64,000 nucleotides of DNA, from assembly GCA_039818665.1 (NCBI GenBank), contig JBCBTJ010000008.1:1-64000 (forward strand), read 5' to 3'. Positions 1 to 8,134 of this stretch are shown piece by piece. This DNA is from JBCBTJ01 sp039818665. Lineage in GTDB: Bacteria > Pseudomonadota > Alphaproteobacteria > Caulobacterales > Hyphomonadaceae. Numbering within the stretch: the first letter of the stretch is position 1; every line of letters begins with the position of its first letter. The translations under genes were made by a program, and so were the position numbers. A model generated the notes under the pieces. That model was not told where the DNA came from and ran no database searches. It was given only the letters and a program-made list of their open reading frames with translations.

Positions 1-251
1 AGAATCAAGACGGCGGCGCCGACCATGGACAGGGTCGCGGCGCGGCCGACGCCAGTCGCGCCGGCCTTCGACCGGCCGCCATGATAGCACCCCATGAGCG
101 TGATGATCGCCGCGGGGCTTATCAAAGCGGCCGTCTTCGGGGCGATCATCACGCTCATGGGGTGCTATCATGGCGGCCGGTCGAAGGCCGGCGCGACTGG
201 CGTCGGCCGCGCCGCGACCCTGTCCATGGTCGGCGCCGCCGTCTTGATTCT
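1..251. repeat. Perfect 111-bp inverted repeat with 29-nt spacer
   Basis: Bases 1-111 are the exact reverse complement of bases 141-251, separated by a 29-base spacer at 112-140. Every base of the two arms pairs when read by hand (position i pairs with 252-i). The right arm is the natural coding sequence of the MlaE C-terminus and continues into mlaF. The left arm is therefore an inverted copy that replaces the upstream part of mlaE. This is the usual appearance of a fold-back chimera from whole-genome amplification or of a hairpin read at a contig edge. A real inverted duplication cannot be excluded. Confidence 0.97.
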
Positions 252-303
252 CGCCTCCAACTACGCGCTGTCGGCGTTCTTCTCGAGGATCGGACTTGAC
301 TGA
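94..303 (+). CDS. mlaE: MlaE lipid-transport ABC permease, C-terminal fragment
   Basis: This fragment matches the last transmembrane region of the MlaE (YrbE) permease, which with MlaF forms the inner-membrane ABC complex that moves phospholipids to maintain outer-membrane asymmetry. The visible part runs from a segment beginning GLIKAAVFG through the family pattern CYHGGRSKAGATGVGRA to a final hydrophobic helix, and ends at 301-303. Only sequence from about 112 onward is genuine mlaE. The first six codons (94-111) come from the inverted copy, and the nominal ATG at 94 is an accident of that copy. The rest of the gene (about 200 residues) is missing. The stop overlaps the start of mlaF by 8 bases, as expected for an mlaE-mlaF operon. 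Confidence 0.85.
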   Translation: MSVMIAAGLIKAAVFGAIITLMGCYHGGRSKAGATGVGRAATLSMVGAAVLILASNYALSAFFSRIGLD

Positions 304-1060
304 GCCTCTGTTGAAGCTGACCGGCGTCGAAAAATCTTTCGGCTCCAACCATGTGCTGCGCGGCGTCGATCTGGACGTCGCCCCCCGCCGATCGCTTGTC
401 GTTCTGGGCGGATCCGGCTCGGGCAAGTCCGTCATGCTAAAGAGCGCTCTAGGACTGATGACGCCGGACGCCGGCAAAGTGTTGTTCGACGGCGCAGATG
501 TGACGCGCGCCCAGGGCAAGACGCGCGAGGCCATGCGCGGGCGTGTCGGCATGCTGTTTCAATCCGGGGCGCTGTTCGACAGTCTCACCGTTTGGGAGAA
601 TGTCGCTTTCCGCCTCATCTACGCCGACGGCGTCAAACGCCGCGACGCCAAGGATCGGGCGATCCAAACGCTCAAGAAGGTCCGCCTTGGCCCGTCCGTG
701 GCGGATCTACGCCCGGCCGAACTGTCCGGCGGCATGCAGAAGCGGGTTGGGCTGGCGCGCGCGATCGCGTCCGAGCCCGATTTGATTTTTTTCGACGAAC
801 CCACGACCGGTCTCGACCCGATCACCGCCGACGCGATCAATGATCTGATTATCGAACAGGTGAAGGGCCTCGGCGCAGCTTCGATCTCGATCACCCATGA
901 CATGGCGTCGGCGCGAAAGATCGCCGACGAGATCGCTATGCTCTATGACGGCAAAATCATCTGGCGGGGTCCTGCAAGCGAGATCGATCGGTCTGGCGAC
1001 GCTTATGTTGATCAGTTCGTACATGGGCGCGCCGAGGGACCGATCCAGCCGGCGCTCTAA
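296..1060 (+). CDS. mlaF: MlaF ABC-transporter ATPase for phospholipid transport
   Basis: This is the 254-residue ATPase partner of MlaE. The order of motifs is typical: Walker A GGSGSGKS near residue 38, Q-loop in MLFQSG, signature LSGGMQKR, Walker B LIFFDEPT, and the switch histidine in ITHD. It powers retrograde phospholipid transport at the inner membrane. The start is a TTG at 296, which lies inside the end of mlaE and gives the normal MlaF N-terminus. No in-frame ATG occurs before residue 45. The mlaD and periplasmic components expected after mlaF are not here; instead a convergent lipoprotein gene overlaps its stop by 4 bases. Confidence 0.93.
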   Translation: MTEPLLKLTGVEKSFGSNHVLRGVDLDVAPRRSLVVLGGSGSGKSVMLKSALGLMTPDAGKVLFDGADVTRAQGKTREAMRGRVGMLFQSGALFDSLTVWENVAFRLIYADGVKRRDAKDRAIQTLKKVRLGPSVADLRPAELSGGMQKRVGLARAIASEPDLIFFDEPTTGLDPITADAINDLIIEQVKGLGAASISITHDMASARKIADEIAMLYDGKIIWRGPASEIDRSGDAYVDQFVHGRAEGPIQPAL

Positions 1061-1413
1061 CGGACGACGATCGTCACTTTGGATCTATGGTAATGCCGTC
1101 CCGGCGCATGGGCGAAGGCGACGCCTTTCGCGCCGAAATAAACCCCTGTCGGGTAAACGACGCGCACCGACGCGCGTTCCCGCGGCCCCGGAACATAGGT
1201 CCAGGCGCGGGGCGGGCAGTTCACAACGCGCTCGTCGCGAATGTCCTCGCGCAGGTCGCGATATCCTGTCGTCACCTGGCGGTCGCGCCAGTCTTCGCGC
1301 AAATCCGGGCACTGATAGGGATTGAGCCGCCAATGTCCGGCGCTGGCGGGCGGGGCGGTGACGCAGCCGGCGAGCAGGAGGCCGGCGGCGGCGGTGGACA
1401 AACGAACCAACAT
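1057..1413 (-). CDS. Small predicted lipoprotein, function unknown
   Basis: A 118-residue protein with a clear lipoprotein signal: a short basic start, a hydrophobic stretch, then the lipobox LLAGC at about residue 12-16, so the mature protein should be lipid-anchored in the periplasm. The mature part is short, rich in arginine, aspartate and tyrosine, and has two further cysteines (in NPYQC and VNCPP) that could form a disulfide. The ATG at 1413 is chosen because AAGGAG lies 6 bases upstream. I do not recognise the family. It is convergent with mlaF and divergent from the AraC gene at 1533. Confidence 0.75.
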   Translation of the reverse strand: MLVRLSTAAAGLLLAGCVTAPPASAGHWRLNPYQCPDLREDWRDRQVTTGYRDLREDIRDERVVNCPPRAWTYVPGPRERASVRVVYPTGVYFGAKGVAFAHAPGRHYHRSKVTIVVR

Positions 1414-1532
1414 GACAAGCTCCTTAAGCTGCACGAGGCGTTCAACGCTCGGGGGGCGCACTTCCGTCGCCCTTTGTCTCCCGACCGCTCGTTCCGCTTG
1501 ACCGCTGAGGCCTTTCGCGGCCGTCTCAGGCC

Positions 1533-2582
1533 ATGCTCTTGCTCGACGTCCTGATCCGGTATTCAGCGATCGCGATCATGACCGCGTTGGCGATTCTGGC
1601 GATCCGCGACGGTTGGCGCGCTCAGCCGACCCGCCTGGCGGCCTATCTCAGCCTTTCGATGGTCGCATTGCTTTTGAGCACGGCTCCGGAGGAGTTGCGC
1701 CCACCCTCGCCGGTTCTCGACGTCTTGAGGGTCATCGACATACCCAATGTGGCGCTCATCTGGTGGCTGGGGCTGTCGTTGTTTAACGACGATTTCAAGC
1801 TAAGGCGCCTCGAATGGGCCGGCATGGCGATCTATGTCGCGCTGGTCGCGATGTTCCGACTGCGGGCCTACGGGGTGGAGCCGATCTGGCCCGGAGCCTT
1901 CGACATCGCATTGGATGTTCTGTCCTTCGCGATGATTGGACACGTTATCTGGATCGCGCTGAGCGGACGCAATGAAGATCTGGTCGAACCGCGCCGGCGA
2001 ACGCGGCTCTGGTTCGCCTTGGCGCTCGCTGCGGCGACGGCGGCGGCGGTCTTCGGCGAAGCCGCTTTCGACGACAGTCCGTGGCTCTCTACCTTCCGCG
2101 CGGCAGTCGCGCTGCCGCTGGCGACCTGGGGCCTGCTTTGGCTCACCTCGCTCCATCCCGAGCGCATGTTGTTTCAACCCGTCGCCAAAGCCGAACCCAT
2201 CGGACCGTCGGTCGATCCGAAAGACGCTGCGACGCATCGCCGGCTGATCTCCATCATGGAAGACGACCGCGCCTTCGCCGAACCTGGTCTAACCATCGGC
2301 GCGCTGGCCGAACGGGTCGGCGCGCCCGAACACCAGCTGCGCGCGCTGATCAATCGCGGGCTCGGCTTCCGCAACTTCGCCGCTTTCCTGAACCAGTACC
2401 GCCTGCAGGACGTCAAAGCCGCCTTTGCAGATCCGGAGCGCGCGCGAACGCCGATCCTGACGCTCGCCATGGACGCAGGCTTCGGATCGCTCGCCTCGTT
2501 TAATCGCGCTTTCAAAGCGGTCGAAGGCGTCACGCCCGGCGAGTACCGCGCAAAGGCGCTGCGTCTGACCGATCGGAACTGA
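1533..2582 (+). CDS. Membrane-associated AraC-family transcriptional regulator
   Basis: A 349-residue protein with two parts. Residues 1-220 contain about six hydrophobic helices, including IRYSAIAIMTALAILAI at the N-terminus and repeated segments around residues 95, 130, 160 and 190. Residues 245-345 are an AraC-type double helix-turn-helix DNA-binding domain (LTIGALAERVGAPEHQLRALIN, then LTLAMDAGFGSLASFNRAFK and the closing GVTPGEYR). This architecture suggests a sensor embedded in the inner membrane that binds DNA directly. An imperfect CTGAG/CTCAG inverted repeat lies just before the ATG (about 1504-1528) and could be an autoregulatory site. A terminator follows, so the next gene is probably a separate unit. 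The ligand is unknown. Confidence 0.88.
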   Translation: MLLLDVLIRYSAIAIMTALAILAIRDGWRAQPTRLAAYLSLSMVALLLSTAPEELRPPSPVLDVLRVIDIPNVALIWWLGLSLFNDDFKLRRLEWAGMAIYVALVAMFRLRAYGVEPIWPGAFDIALDVLSFAMIGHVIWIALSGRNEDLVEPRRRTRLWFALALAAATAAAVFGEAAFDDSPWLSTFRAAVALPLATWGLLWLTSLHPERMLFQPVAKAEPIGPSVDPKDAATHRRLISIMEDDRAFAEPGLTIGALAERVGAPEHQLRALINRGLGFRNFAAFLNQYRLQDVKAAFADPERARTPILTLAMDAGFGSLASFNRAFKAVEGVTPGEYRAKALRLTDRN

Positions 2583-2589
2583 AGAAATA

Positions 2590-2620
2590 CGCTCAATTTC
2601 GAAACTGAGCGCCGTTTTTT
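2590..2620 (+). terminator. Rho-independent terminator after the AraC gene
   Basis: The sequence CGCTCA...TGAGCG (2590-2611) forms a hairpin whose inner arms continue pairing through a G-U position around TTTCGAAA. It is followed by a run of six T at 2615-2620. It lies 8 bases after the stop codon of the AraC gene, the normal position of an intrinsic terminator. Confidence 0.75.
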
Positions 2621-2685
2621 GCCAATGCGGAGCCTTCGCAAAGCAGATCGGGCCTCCTCGACTCACAGCCAAGCAGGAGGTCTCA

Positions 2686-3504
2686 ATGGACGTTATATCT
2701 AACACATTGAATCATATCTGGTTTGAGATTTCTCCAGGCGTGGAGTTCGAACTCAAACGCTACGCGATCGGCACGCTTTCGACCTTTCTCGTGATCTGGG
2801 TTTTGCTTGGCCGAGCCCTTGAGAGCCGCAAAATTCGAAAGCCGACGCCGCGCGCCCGGCAGATCCGGCGCGAACTCACAAATTCGTTTCTGACGGTCTT
2901 CGTTTTCGTTCTATTGGATGCAGTGATCTTCGATCTCTCCGGCTTCAACATCCTTAGGAAATACGACGACATCGCCGACTATGGCTGGGCCTACTACTGG
3001 CTTTCGATTCCCCTGATGATCGTGCTGCACGATGCGTATTTCTATTGGACGCACCGGATGATGCACCATCCGAAGCTCTATTGCTTCTTCCACATGACGC
3101 ATCACCGCTCGCACAATCCGACGCCGTTCACGGCCTACTCGTTCGCGCCGCCGGAGGCTGTTGTGAATTACTTGTTCGTGCCGCTCGCGCTCATGGTCGT
3201 CCCGCTACACACATCGGCCCTTTTCATCGTGCTCGGCGTGATGATCTTCAAGAATGCGATCGGCCACTGCGGCTATGAACTGATGCCGCGGCGCTGGGCG
3301 CGCCTGCCGGTCTTGGGCTGGATGACCTCGGTCACCCATCACGACATGCACCACGAGCGCGCCAACGGAAATTACGGCTTCTACTTCACCTGGTGGGACC
3401 GCTGGATGGGCACCGAGCATCCGGACTATTTGGAGCGGTTTGAAAGCGTCGGTCGACGCAATCGATCCGGTGCGCCAGAGCCCATAGCCGTCGCAGCCGA
3501 ATAG
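2686..3504 (+). CDS. Sterol desaturase / fatty acid hydroxylase superfamily protein
   Basis: A 272-residue integral membrane di-iron enzyme of the fatty acid hydroxylase/sterol desaturase superfamily. The three histidine clusters that bind the two irons are visible: HDAYFYWTHRMMHH (about residue 114), HMTHHRSHN (about 136) and HHDMHHERANGNYG (about 220). Four to five hydrophobic helices surround them. Such enzymes use O2 to hydroxylate or desaturate lipids, carotenoids or sterols; the substrate here cannot be told. GCAGGAGG lies before the ATG. It is transcribed towards the TonB receptor gene and separated from it by a strong hairpin terminator. Confidence 0.88.
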   Translation: MDVISNTLNHIWFEISPGVEFELKRYAIGTLSTFLVIWVLLGRALESRKIRKPTPRARQIRRELTNSFLTVFVFVLLDAVIFDLSGFNILRKYDDIADYGWAYYWLSIPLMIVLHDAYFYWTHRMMHHPKLYCFFHMTHHRSHNPTPFTAYSFAPPEAVVNYLFVPLALMVVPLHTSALFIVLGVMIFKNAIGHCGYELMPRRWARLPVLGWMTSVTHHDMHHERANGNYGFYFTWWDRWMGTEHPDYLERFESVGRRNRSGAPEPIAVAAE

Positions 3505-3510
3505 GCGCTC

Positions 3511-3549
3511 AAAAAAAAAGGAGGCCCGCCGACTGGCAGGCGGGCCTCC
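3511..3549 (-). terminator. Strong intrinsic terminator between convergent genes
   Basis: An 11-bp perfect stem (3520-3530 with 3539-3549, sequence GGAGGCCCGCC and its complement) closes an 8-base loop. On the minus strand it is followed directly by nine T (A9 at 3511-3519 on the plus strand). It lies 12 bases past the stop of the minus-strand TonB receptor. It may also slow transcription of the plus-strand hydroxylase gene. Confidence 0.88.
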
Positions 3550-3561
3550 CGCCAACACCCT

Positions 3562-6003
3562 TTAGTAGCGAACCGTCACGCTTCCCCCGGCGAAGCGCGG
3601 CCGACCGGCGATGAAGGTAGGAATACCGAAGGCGCCGCCGGTATTGCCCGCGTCGACGATAAACTCTCGATCAAGCACATTATCGACAAAGCCCTCCAGA
3701 CGCAGGCGATCATTCATGAGATTCAAGCCGACCCGCAGGTTCAGCAGGCCAAACGCCTCCTCGCTGATGGCCGGAACGCTGAACACGGTCGCGCCGGAGG
3801 CCGGATCGATCACGTCAAACGCCTCTTGGTTCTCATCCTCGAAAAACACTTCGGATTTCCAGGTGTAAGTCGGCGTGAAGTACCAGCTGCCGAAATCGGT
3901 CGGGCGCTCATAGGTCATGCCGATGGAGAAGGCGTGGTCGGGCGACAGGCGGAACTGGTTGCCCCCGAAGATCTGTGGGTTGCCGTCGGCGTCGGTCTCG
4001 TCGAACCGGCCGCGATTGTAGCCGTATGTGCCGAAGATCGTGAGTTCGTCGACCGGCTGAGCTTCAAAGCCGAGTTCTACGCCGACGGAGTCAGCCGAGC
4101 CGCCGTTCACCAGCACGAAATCCGGCGGAACGCCTGGGCCGGCATCGACTGTGACCGTCGTCTGGAAGTTCTCATAGTCGTAGTAATAAACGGCGATGTC
4201 GCCGATAAATCGACCGTCGAGGAAGCTGCCTTTCGCCCCGACCTCATAACTGTTCACCAACTCCGCCGGTATGATCTCGAAGCCCGGCGCCGCACTCCCG
4301 TCCGGCAGAGTGGTGAAGGCGTCTTCAATCACTTCGGGCCGGCGACCGCGCGAATAGTTGAAATAGACATTGGCGTCGTCAGTCACCGCATAGCGAACCA
4401 CGCCACGCCATGAAAATCCGTCAAATGTCGAGTCGATCGCAGCATCCGAGTCGGAGGAAACAACCCCTCCGGAGTCACCAACCAGAAGCGCAGGCGTGCC
4501 GAGGACAAACGGTGTGAACGGGTTGGCTTGGGTGATCTCAGACGCGAACAGGGTCTCCTTATCGTCTCGGGTATACCGGCCGCCGGCGGTGACTGTCAGC
4601 CTGTTGGTCAGATCGAATTCGACCTCGCCGAACACGTCGAATGAGAAATTGTCGGCGGAATTGGTGAAGGTTTCGACCTGAAACACGCCGCTGGGAATTC
4701 CAGCGGCCGCGAGCGTCGCATCGAGAATAGTCGGATCTCCCGACAGATAAGCTTGCGCAAGCGGCAGCGAACCGCCGAAAAACGCCTGGCCGTCTACCGG
4801 TGCGCTGATCGCAGCGAGCGAACCGAACAAACCGACCGTGTTGCCAATATCGAAACCGAGCGGCACGCCTTGACTGCCTTCTTCAAAAAAGACGCCGCCG
4901 CCGAAGAAGCCGCGCAGCGCGCCCCCATCCTCGTAGGAGAACCTCAGATCGCTCGACGTCTGCGTGCCGCGCGCGTCTTCGGCGAAGGTGAATATGTCGA
5001 AGGCCGTGCCATCCGGATCGAAAACTTCAAGCGACTCGAACTCGCGATAAGCGGTCGTGCTGACGAGGCGCCAGGCGTCGTTTAAGCGCCAATCGATAAT
5101 GCCTGTTATGTCATAAACCTCGCGGTCGATGCCGAGCGGCTCGCTGCCCAGGAATCCGCCGAAAGTGTTGAGCGATGCGAACTCGTTCGGGTCCGTCGTG
5201 CCGCCGAGCGCCGGGATCACGCCCGATTTGAACGATGTGCCGGTTGGATCGTCTGCGATGTAGTTGCCGATGAGATCGAAGCTGATGTTGTCTACCGGCT
5301 TGTAGCGCAGGCTGGCGCGGGCTGCGAACGTGCTGGTGCTGTTAAGGTCGCGCTCTTCAGTGTTGTCGATGAAGCCGTCGTGAGATTCAAAGAACACGGC
5401 CCCGCGCACAGCGAGGACGTCCTCAACTAAGGGAATATTGACGTACGCTTCGCCGCCACGCTGACCGACGGTTCCGAACAACGCCTTCGCGCCAGCCTCG
5501 AAATCGAAACCGGCTTTGTTCGTAATCACATGCACCGCGCCAATCTGCGCCGAACGGCCAAAGAGCGTGCCCTGCGGGCCCTTCAAGACCTCGACCCGTT
5601 CGATGTCATGGAGCGGAATCGCAGAGCCTCGCGAGCGGGCGATCGATACACCGTTCTGAAAGACAGAAACGCGCGGCTCGATATTGGCGGCGCCATCATC
5701 TGACGTGATGCCGCGCAGCACGAAGCCCGGATTGTTCACGCTCTGCTCTTGGACCAGGAAGCCAGGCGTGAAGGCCGACAGTTCATCAAACTCGTTGACA
5801 CCGAGATCGTTCAAGAACTCGCCGTCATAGGCGGTGATGGCGATTGGAACGTCGATCGCGCTCTGTTCGCGGAATTGGGCCGTCACCGTGATCGTGTCCT
5901 GGACGAAAGCGTCGTCCTCGGGTTGTTCGGCCGTTTGAGCGGCGGCTGAACCGGAGACTGCGAGCGCAAACGCGCTGGCGCGTGCGAAAAATGACTTGGT
6001 CAT
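3562..6003 (-). CDS. TonB-dependent outer-membrane receptor
   Basis: An 813-residue TonB-dependent receptor. It has a signal peptide (residues 1 to about 22, MTKSFFARASAFALAVSGSA), a TonB-box-like DTITVTAQ, a plug domain (VPIAITAYDGEFL... VLKGPQGTLFGRSAQIGAVHVIT) and a long beta-barrel that ends in a terminal aromatic residue (VTVRY). It imports a substrate too large for porins. The motif set is that of the CirA/FecA-like receptors common in sphingomonad-type and other alphaproteobacteria; the ligand is unknown. The ATG at 6003 is preferred over an upstream in-frame ATG at 6081 because it places the signal peptide at the N-terminus. A good Shine-Dalgarno sequence is lacking. A strong terminator follows. 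Confidence 0.92.
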   Translation of the reverse strand: MTKSFFARASAFALAVSGSAAAQTAEQPEDDAFVQDTITVTAQFREQSAIDVPIAITAYDGEFLNDLGVNEFDELSAFTPGFLVQEQSVNNPGFVLRGITSDDGAANIEPRVSVFQNGVSIARSRGSAIPLHDIERVEVLKGPQGTLFGRSAQIGAVHVITNKAGFDFEAGAKALFGTVGQRGGEAYVNIPLVEDVLAVRGAVFFESHDGFIDNTEERDLNSTSTFAARASLRYKPVDNISFDLIGNYIADDPTGTSFKSGVIPALGGTTDPNEFASLNTFGGFLGSEPLGIDREVYDITGIIDWRLNDAWRLVSTTAYREFESLEVFDPDGTAFDIFTFAEDARGTQTSSDLRFSYEDGGALRGFFGGGVFFEEGSQGVPLGFDIGNTVGLFGSLAAISAPVDGQAFFGGSLPLAQAYLSGDPTILDATLAAAGIPSGVFQVETFTNSADNFSFDVFGEVEFDLTNRLTVTAGGRYTRDDKETLFASEITQANPFTPFVLGTPALLVGDSGGVVSSDSDAAIDSTFDGFSWRGVVRYAVTDDANVYFNYSRGRRPEVIEDAFTTLPDGSAAPGFEIIPAELVNSYEVGAKGSFLDGRFIGDIAVYYYDYENFQTTVTVDAGPGVPPDFVLVNGGSADSVGVELGFEAQPVDELTIFGTYGYNRGRFDETDADGNPQIFGGNQFRLSPDHAFSIGMTYERPTDFGSWYFTPTYTWKSEVFFEDENQEAFDVIDPASGATVFSVPAISEEAFGLLNLRVGLNLMNDRLRLEGFVDNVLDREFIVDAGNTGGAFGIPTFIAGRPRFAGGSVTVRY

Positions 6004-6184
6004 TGGGGAGGAAACCTGACTTGGTTGAACACCTCCCCGCGCTACGGACCGCGCGAGACAGTCCTGTGACGCTTTCGCCAATGTTCGACGACAGGGGTGC
6101 GATCATCGACGAGCTATGTTGAGAAGGTCACAGGCGCCGACGGCGGTCTTCCCCTCGCGCCCGCATCGCACTAGGCCTGCGCCC

Positions 6185-7558
6185 ATGCCCCGCGCCGCCA
6201 CAGCCTTCGTTTGCCAGTCTTGCGGCGCTGTCCACAGCAAGTGGTCGGGACGCTGCGACGCCTGCGGGGAATGGAACACGCTGGTCGAAGAAGCGGCCGC
6301 CGCGCCGGGTGGTCTCGCCGCCCCGAAATCGGGCGCCAAGCGTTCTGGCAAAGCGGAGTTCACCGCGCTCAATGCAGAGACCGAAGCGCCGCCGCGGACA
6401 GTGATCGGCGTCGAGGAGCTTGATCGCGTGTTCGGCGGCGGCTTGACGCCTGCGTCGGCGACCTTGGTCGGCGGCGATCCCGGCATCGGAAAATCGACGC
6501 TGCTGCTTCAGGTGGCAGCCCGATTGGCGCGCAACGGCGCGTCCTCCGTCTACGTCTCCGGCGAGGAGGCGGCCGCGCAAATCCAGGACCGCGCCAAGCG
6601 CCTGAAGGTGGCCGACAGCCCGGTGCAATTGGCGACGGAGACGGACCTCCGGAAAATCCTATCGGCCCTGAAATCGGCGGAGCCGGATTTTGTCGTGATC
6701 GACTCGATTCAGACGCTTTGGTCCGACAGCGTCGAAGCCGCGCCGGGATCGGTCAGCCAGGTTCGGGCGTGCGCGCAAGAGCTGGTCCGGTGGGCGAAAC
6801 GCTCGGGCGCGGCGCTGATTCTTGTCGGCCATGTCACGAAAGAAGGCCAAATCGCCGGCCCCCGCGTGGTCGAGCATATGGTCGATACGGTGTTCTATTT
6901 CGAGGGCGAACGCGGCCACCAGTTCCGCATTCTAAGGGCTGTGAAGAACCGGTTCGGGCCGACCGATGAGATCGGCATTTTCGAGATGCACCCGTACGGC
7001 TTGGCGCCGGCGAAGGAGCCCTCGGCCCTGTTTCTGTCCGCCAGCGGCGAGCCGACGAGCGGTTCGGCGGTGTTCGCCGCGATGGAGGGGTCGCGGCCCG
7101 TGCTTGCGGAGATCCAGGCCTTGGCGGCGGCCTCAGCCCTCGGCACGCCGCGGCGCAGCGTGGTCGGGTGGGACAGCGCGCGGCTTGCGATGCTGCTCGC
7201 CGTGCTCGAGGCGCGCTGCGGCGTCTCGCTGGCCGGGCGCGACGTCTATTTGTCGGTCTCCGGCGGGTATCGCATCGCCGATCCGGCTGGCGATCTGGCG
7301 GCGGCCGCGGCCTTGCTCACCTCGCTCGCAGACACGCCGACGCCGCCCGGCGCGATCTTCTTCGGCGAGGTGGCGCTCTCCGGCGACATACGCCCCGTCG
7401 CGCGGCTTGAACAACGCCTCAAAGAGGCCGAACGCCTTGGTTTCACACAAGCGTTCGCGCCTGATGACAGCGTCAGCGGAGTCGGAGCCTTGACGGTCAC
7501 CCCCGTAAGGAGGCTTGGTGACATCGTCTCCATATTGGCTCCGGGCGCAGCTACATGA
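6185..7558 (+). CDS. radA: RadA/Sms recombination and DNA-repair ATPase
   Basis: This 457-residue RadA processes branched recombination intermediates by promoting branch migration with RecA. The N-terminal C4 zinc finger (CQSC...CDAC) lies at residues 10-30. The RecA-like core has Walker A GGDPGIGKST, the RadA-specific KNRFG motif (KNRFGPTDEIG), and a Lon-like C-terminal domain (GGYRIADPAGDLAAAAAL). The ATG at 6185 starts directly before the zinc finger; an ORF extension back to 6116 adds only arginine-rich sequence. It overlaps cvpA by 4 bases (ATGA), forming a radA-cvpA-purF cluster that is widespread in alphaproteobacteria. Confidence 0.96.
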   Translation: MPRAATAFVCQSCGAVHSKWSGRCDACGEWNTLVEEAAAAPGGLAAPKSGAKRSGKAEFTALNAETEAPPRTVIGVEELDRVFGGGLTPASATLVGGDPGIGKSTLLLQVAARLARNGASSVYVSGEEAAAQIQDRAKRLKVADSPVQLATETDLRKILSALKSAEPDFVVIDSIQTLWSDSVEAAPGSVSQVRACAQELVRWAKRSGAALILVGHVTKEGQIAGPRVVEHMVDTVFYFEGERGHQFRILRAVKNRFGPTDEIGIFEMHPYGLAPAKEPSALFLSASGEPTSGSAVFAAMEGSRPVLAEIQALAAASALGTPRRSVVGWDSARLAMLLAVLEARCGVSLAGRDVYLSVSGGYRIADPAGDLAAAAALLTSLADTPTPPGAIFFGEVALSGDIRPVARLEQRLKEAERLGFTQAFAPDDSVSGVGALTVTPVRRLGDIVSILAPGAAT

Positions 7559-8109
7559 ACGACGCAATCGCCACGCCGCTGACCGCGTTCGACGCGCTGG
7601 CGGTCACCGTCATCATATTGTCTGCGCTGATGGCGTTGGCGCGCGGATTCATGCGGGAATTGGCGACGCTCGGCGCCTTCATCGCGGCGATCGCGGCGGC
7701 TTACTATGCGCGGCTTCTGCTGCGCGATCCTTTGGCGGGCCTGCTTGGCGGCGACGCGCCGTCTTGGACCACGGACGCTGTGCTGGTGCTCGGCGCGTTC
7801 GGCATCGTCTACATCGTGGTCGCCTGGATCGGCGGACGATTATCCCGTAATATTCAAGGCCTTGAGGGCATCGGGCTGGTCGATCGCGTGGCCGGCCTCG
7901 TCTTCGGCGTCGCGCGCGGCGTTGTCGCCATGGTTTTCGCGGTCCTGTTGATCACCCAAGCGCTCAGTCTGGAAGACCTGCCGTCCTGGATTGCTGAATC
8001 CCGCCTGTATCCCTATTTCCACGATTGGGCGGACGCGCTGCGCGACGCGGCGCCCCGAATCGCGGAACAATCTGAAGAGGCTCAGTCTGGAGCCGAACCC
8101 GACCTATAG
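7555..8109 (+). CDS. cvpA: CvpA-family inner-membrane protein
   Basis: A 184-residue protein with four hydrophobic helices in the first 130 residues and a polar, acidic C-terminal tail. It matches the CvpA (colicin V production) family: TAFDALAVTVIILSALMALARGFMRE at the start, then IGLVDRVAGLVFGVARG in the central loop. CvpA proteins affect envelope homeostasis and are almost always encoded beside purF, as here. The start overlaps the radA stop. The exact role is not settled. Confidence 0.92.
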   Translation: MNDAIATPLTAFDALAVTVIILSALMALARGFMRELATLGAFIAAIAAAYYARLLLRDPLAGLLGGDAPSWTTDAVLVLGAFGIVYIVVAWIGGRLSRNIQGLEGIGLVDRVAGLVFGVARGVVAMVFAVLLITQALSLEDLPSWIAESRLYPYFHDWADALRDAAPRIAEQSEEAQSGAEPDL

Positions 8110-8134
8110 CGCGCCGACGCATAAGGGGCTGTCG

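Noticed and set aside
1..93. Reading the first 93 bases as upstream mlaE coding sequence
   Set aside because: This stretch is the inverted copy of 159-251, and the mlaE frame has stop codons at 82-87.
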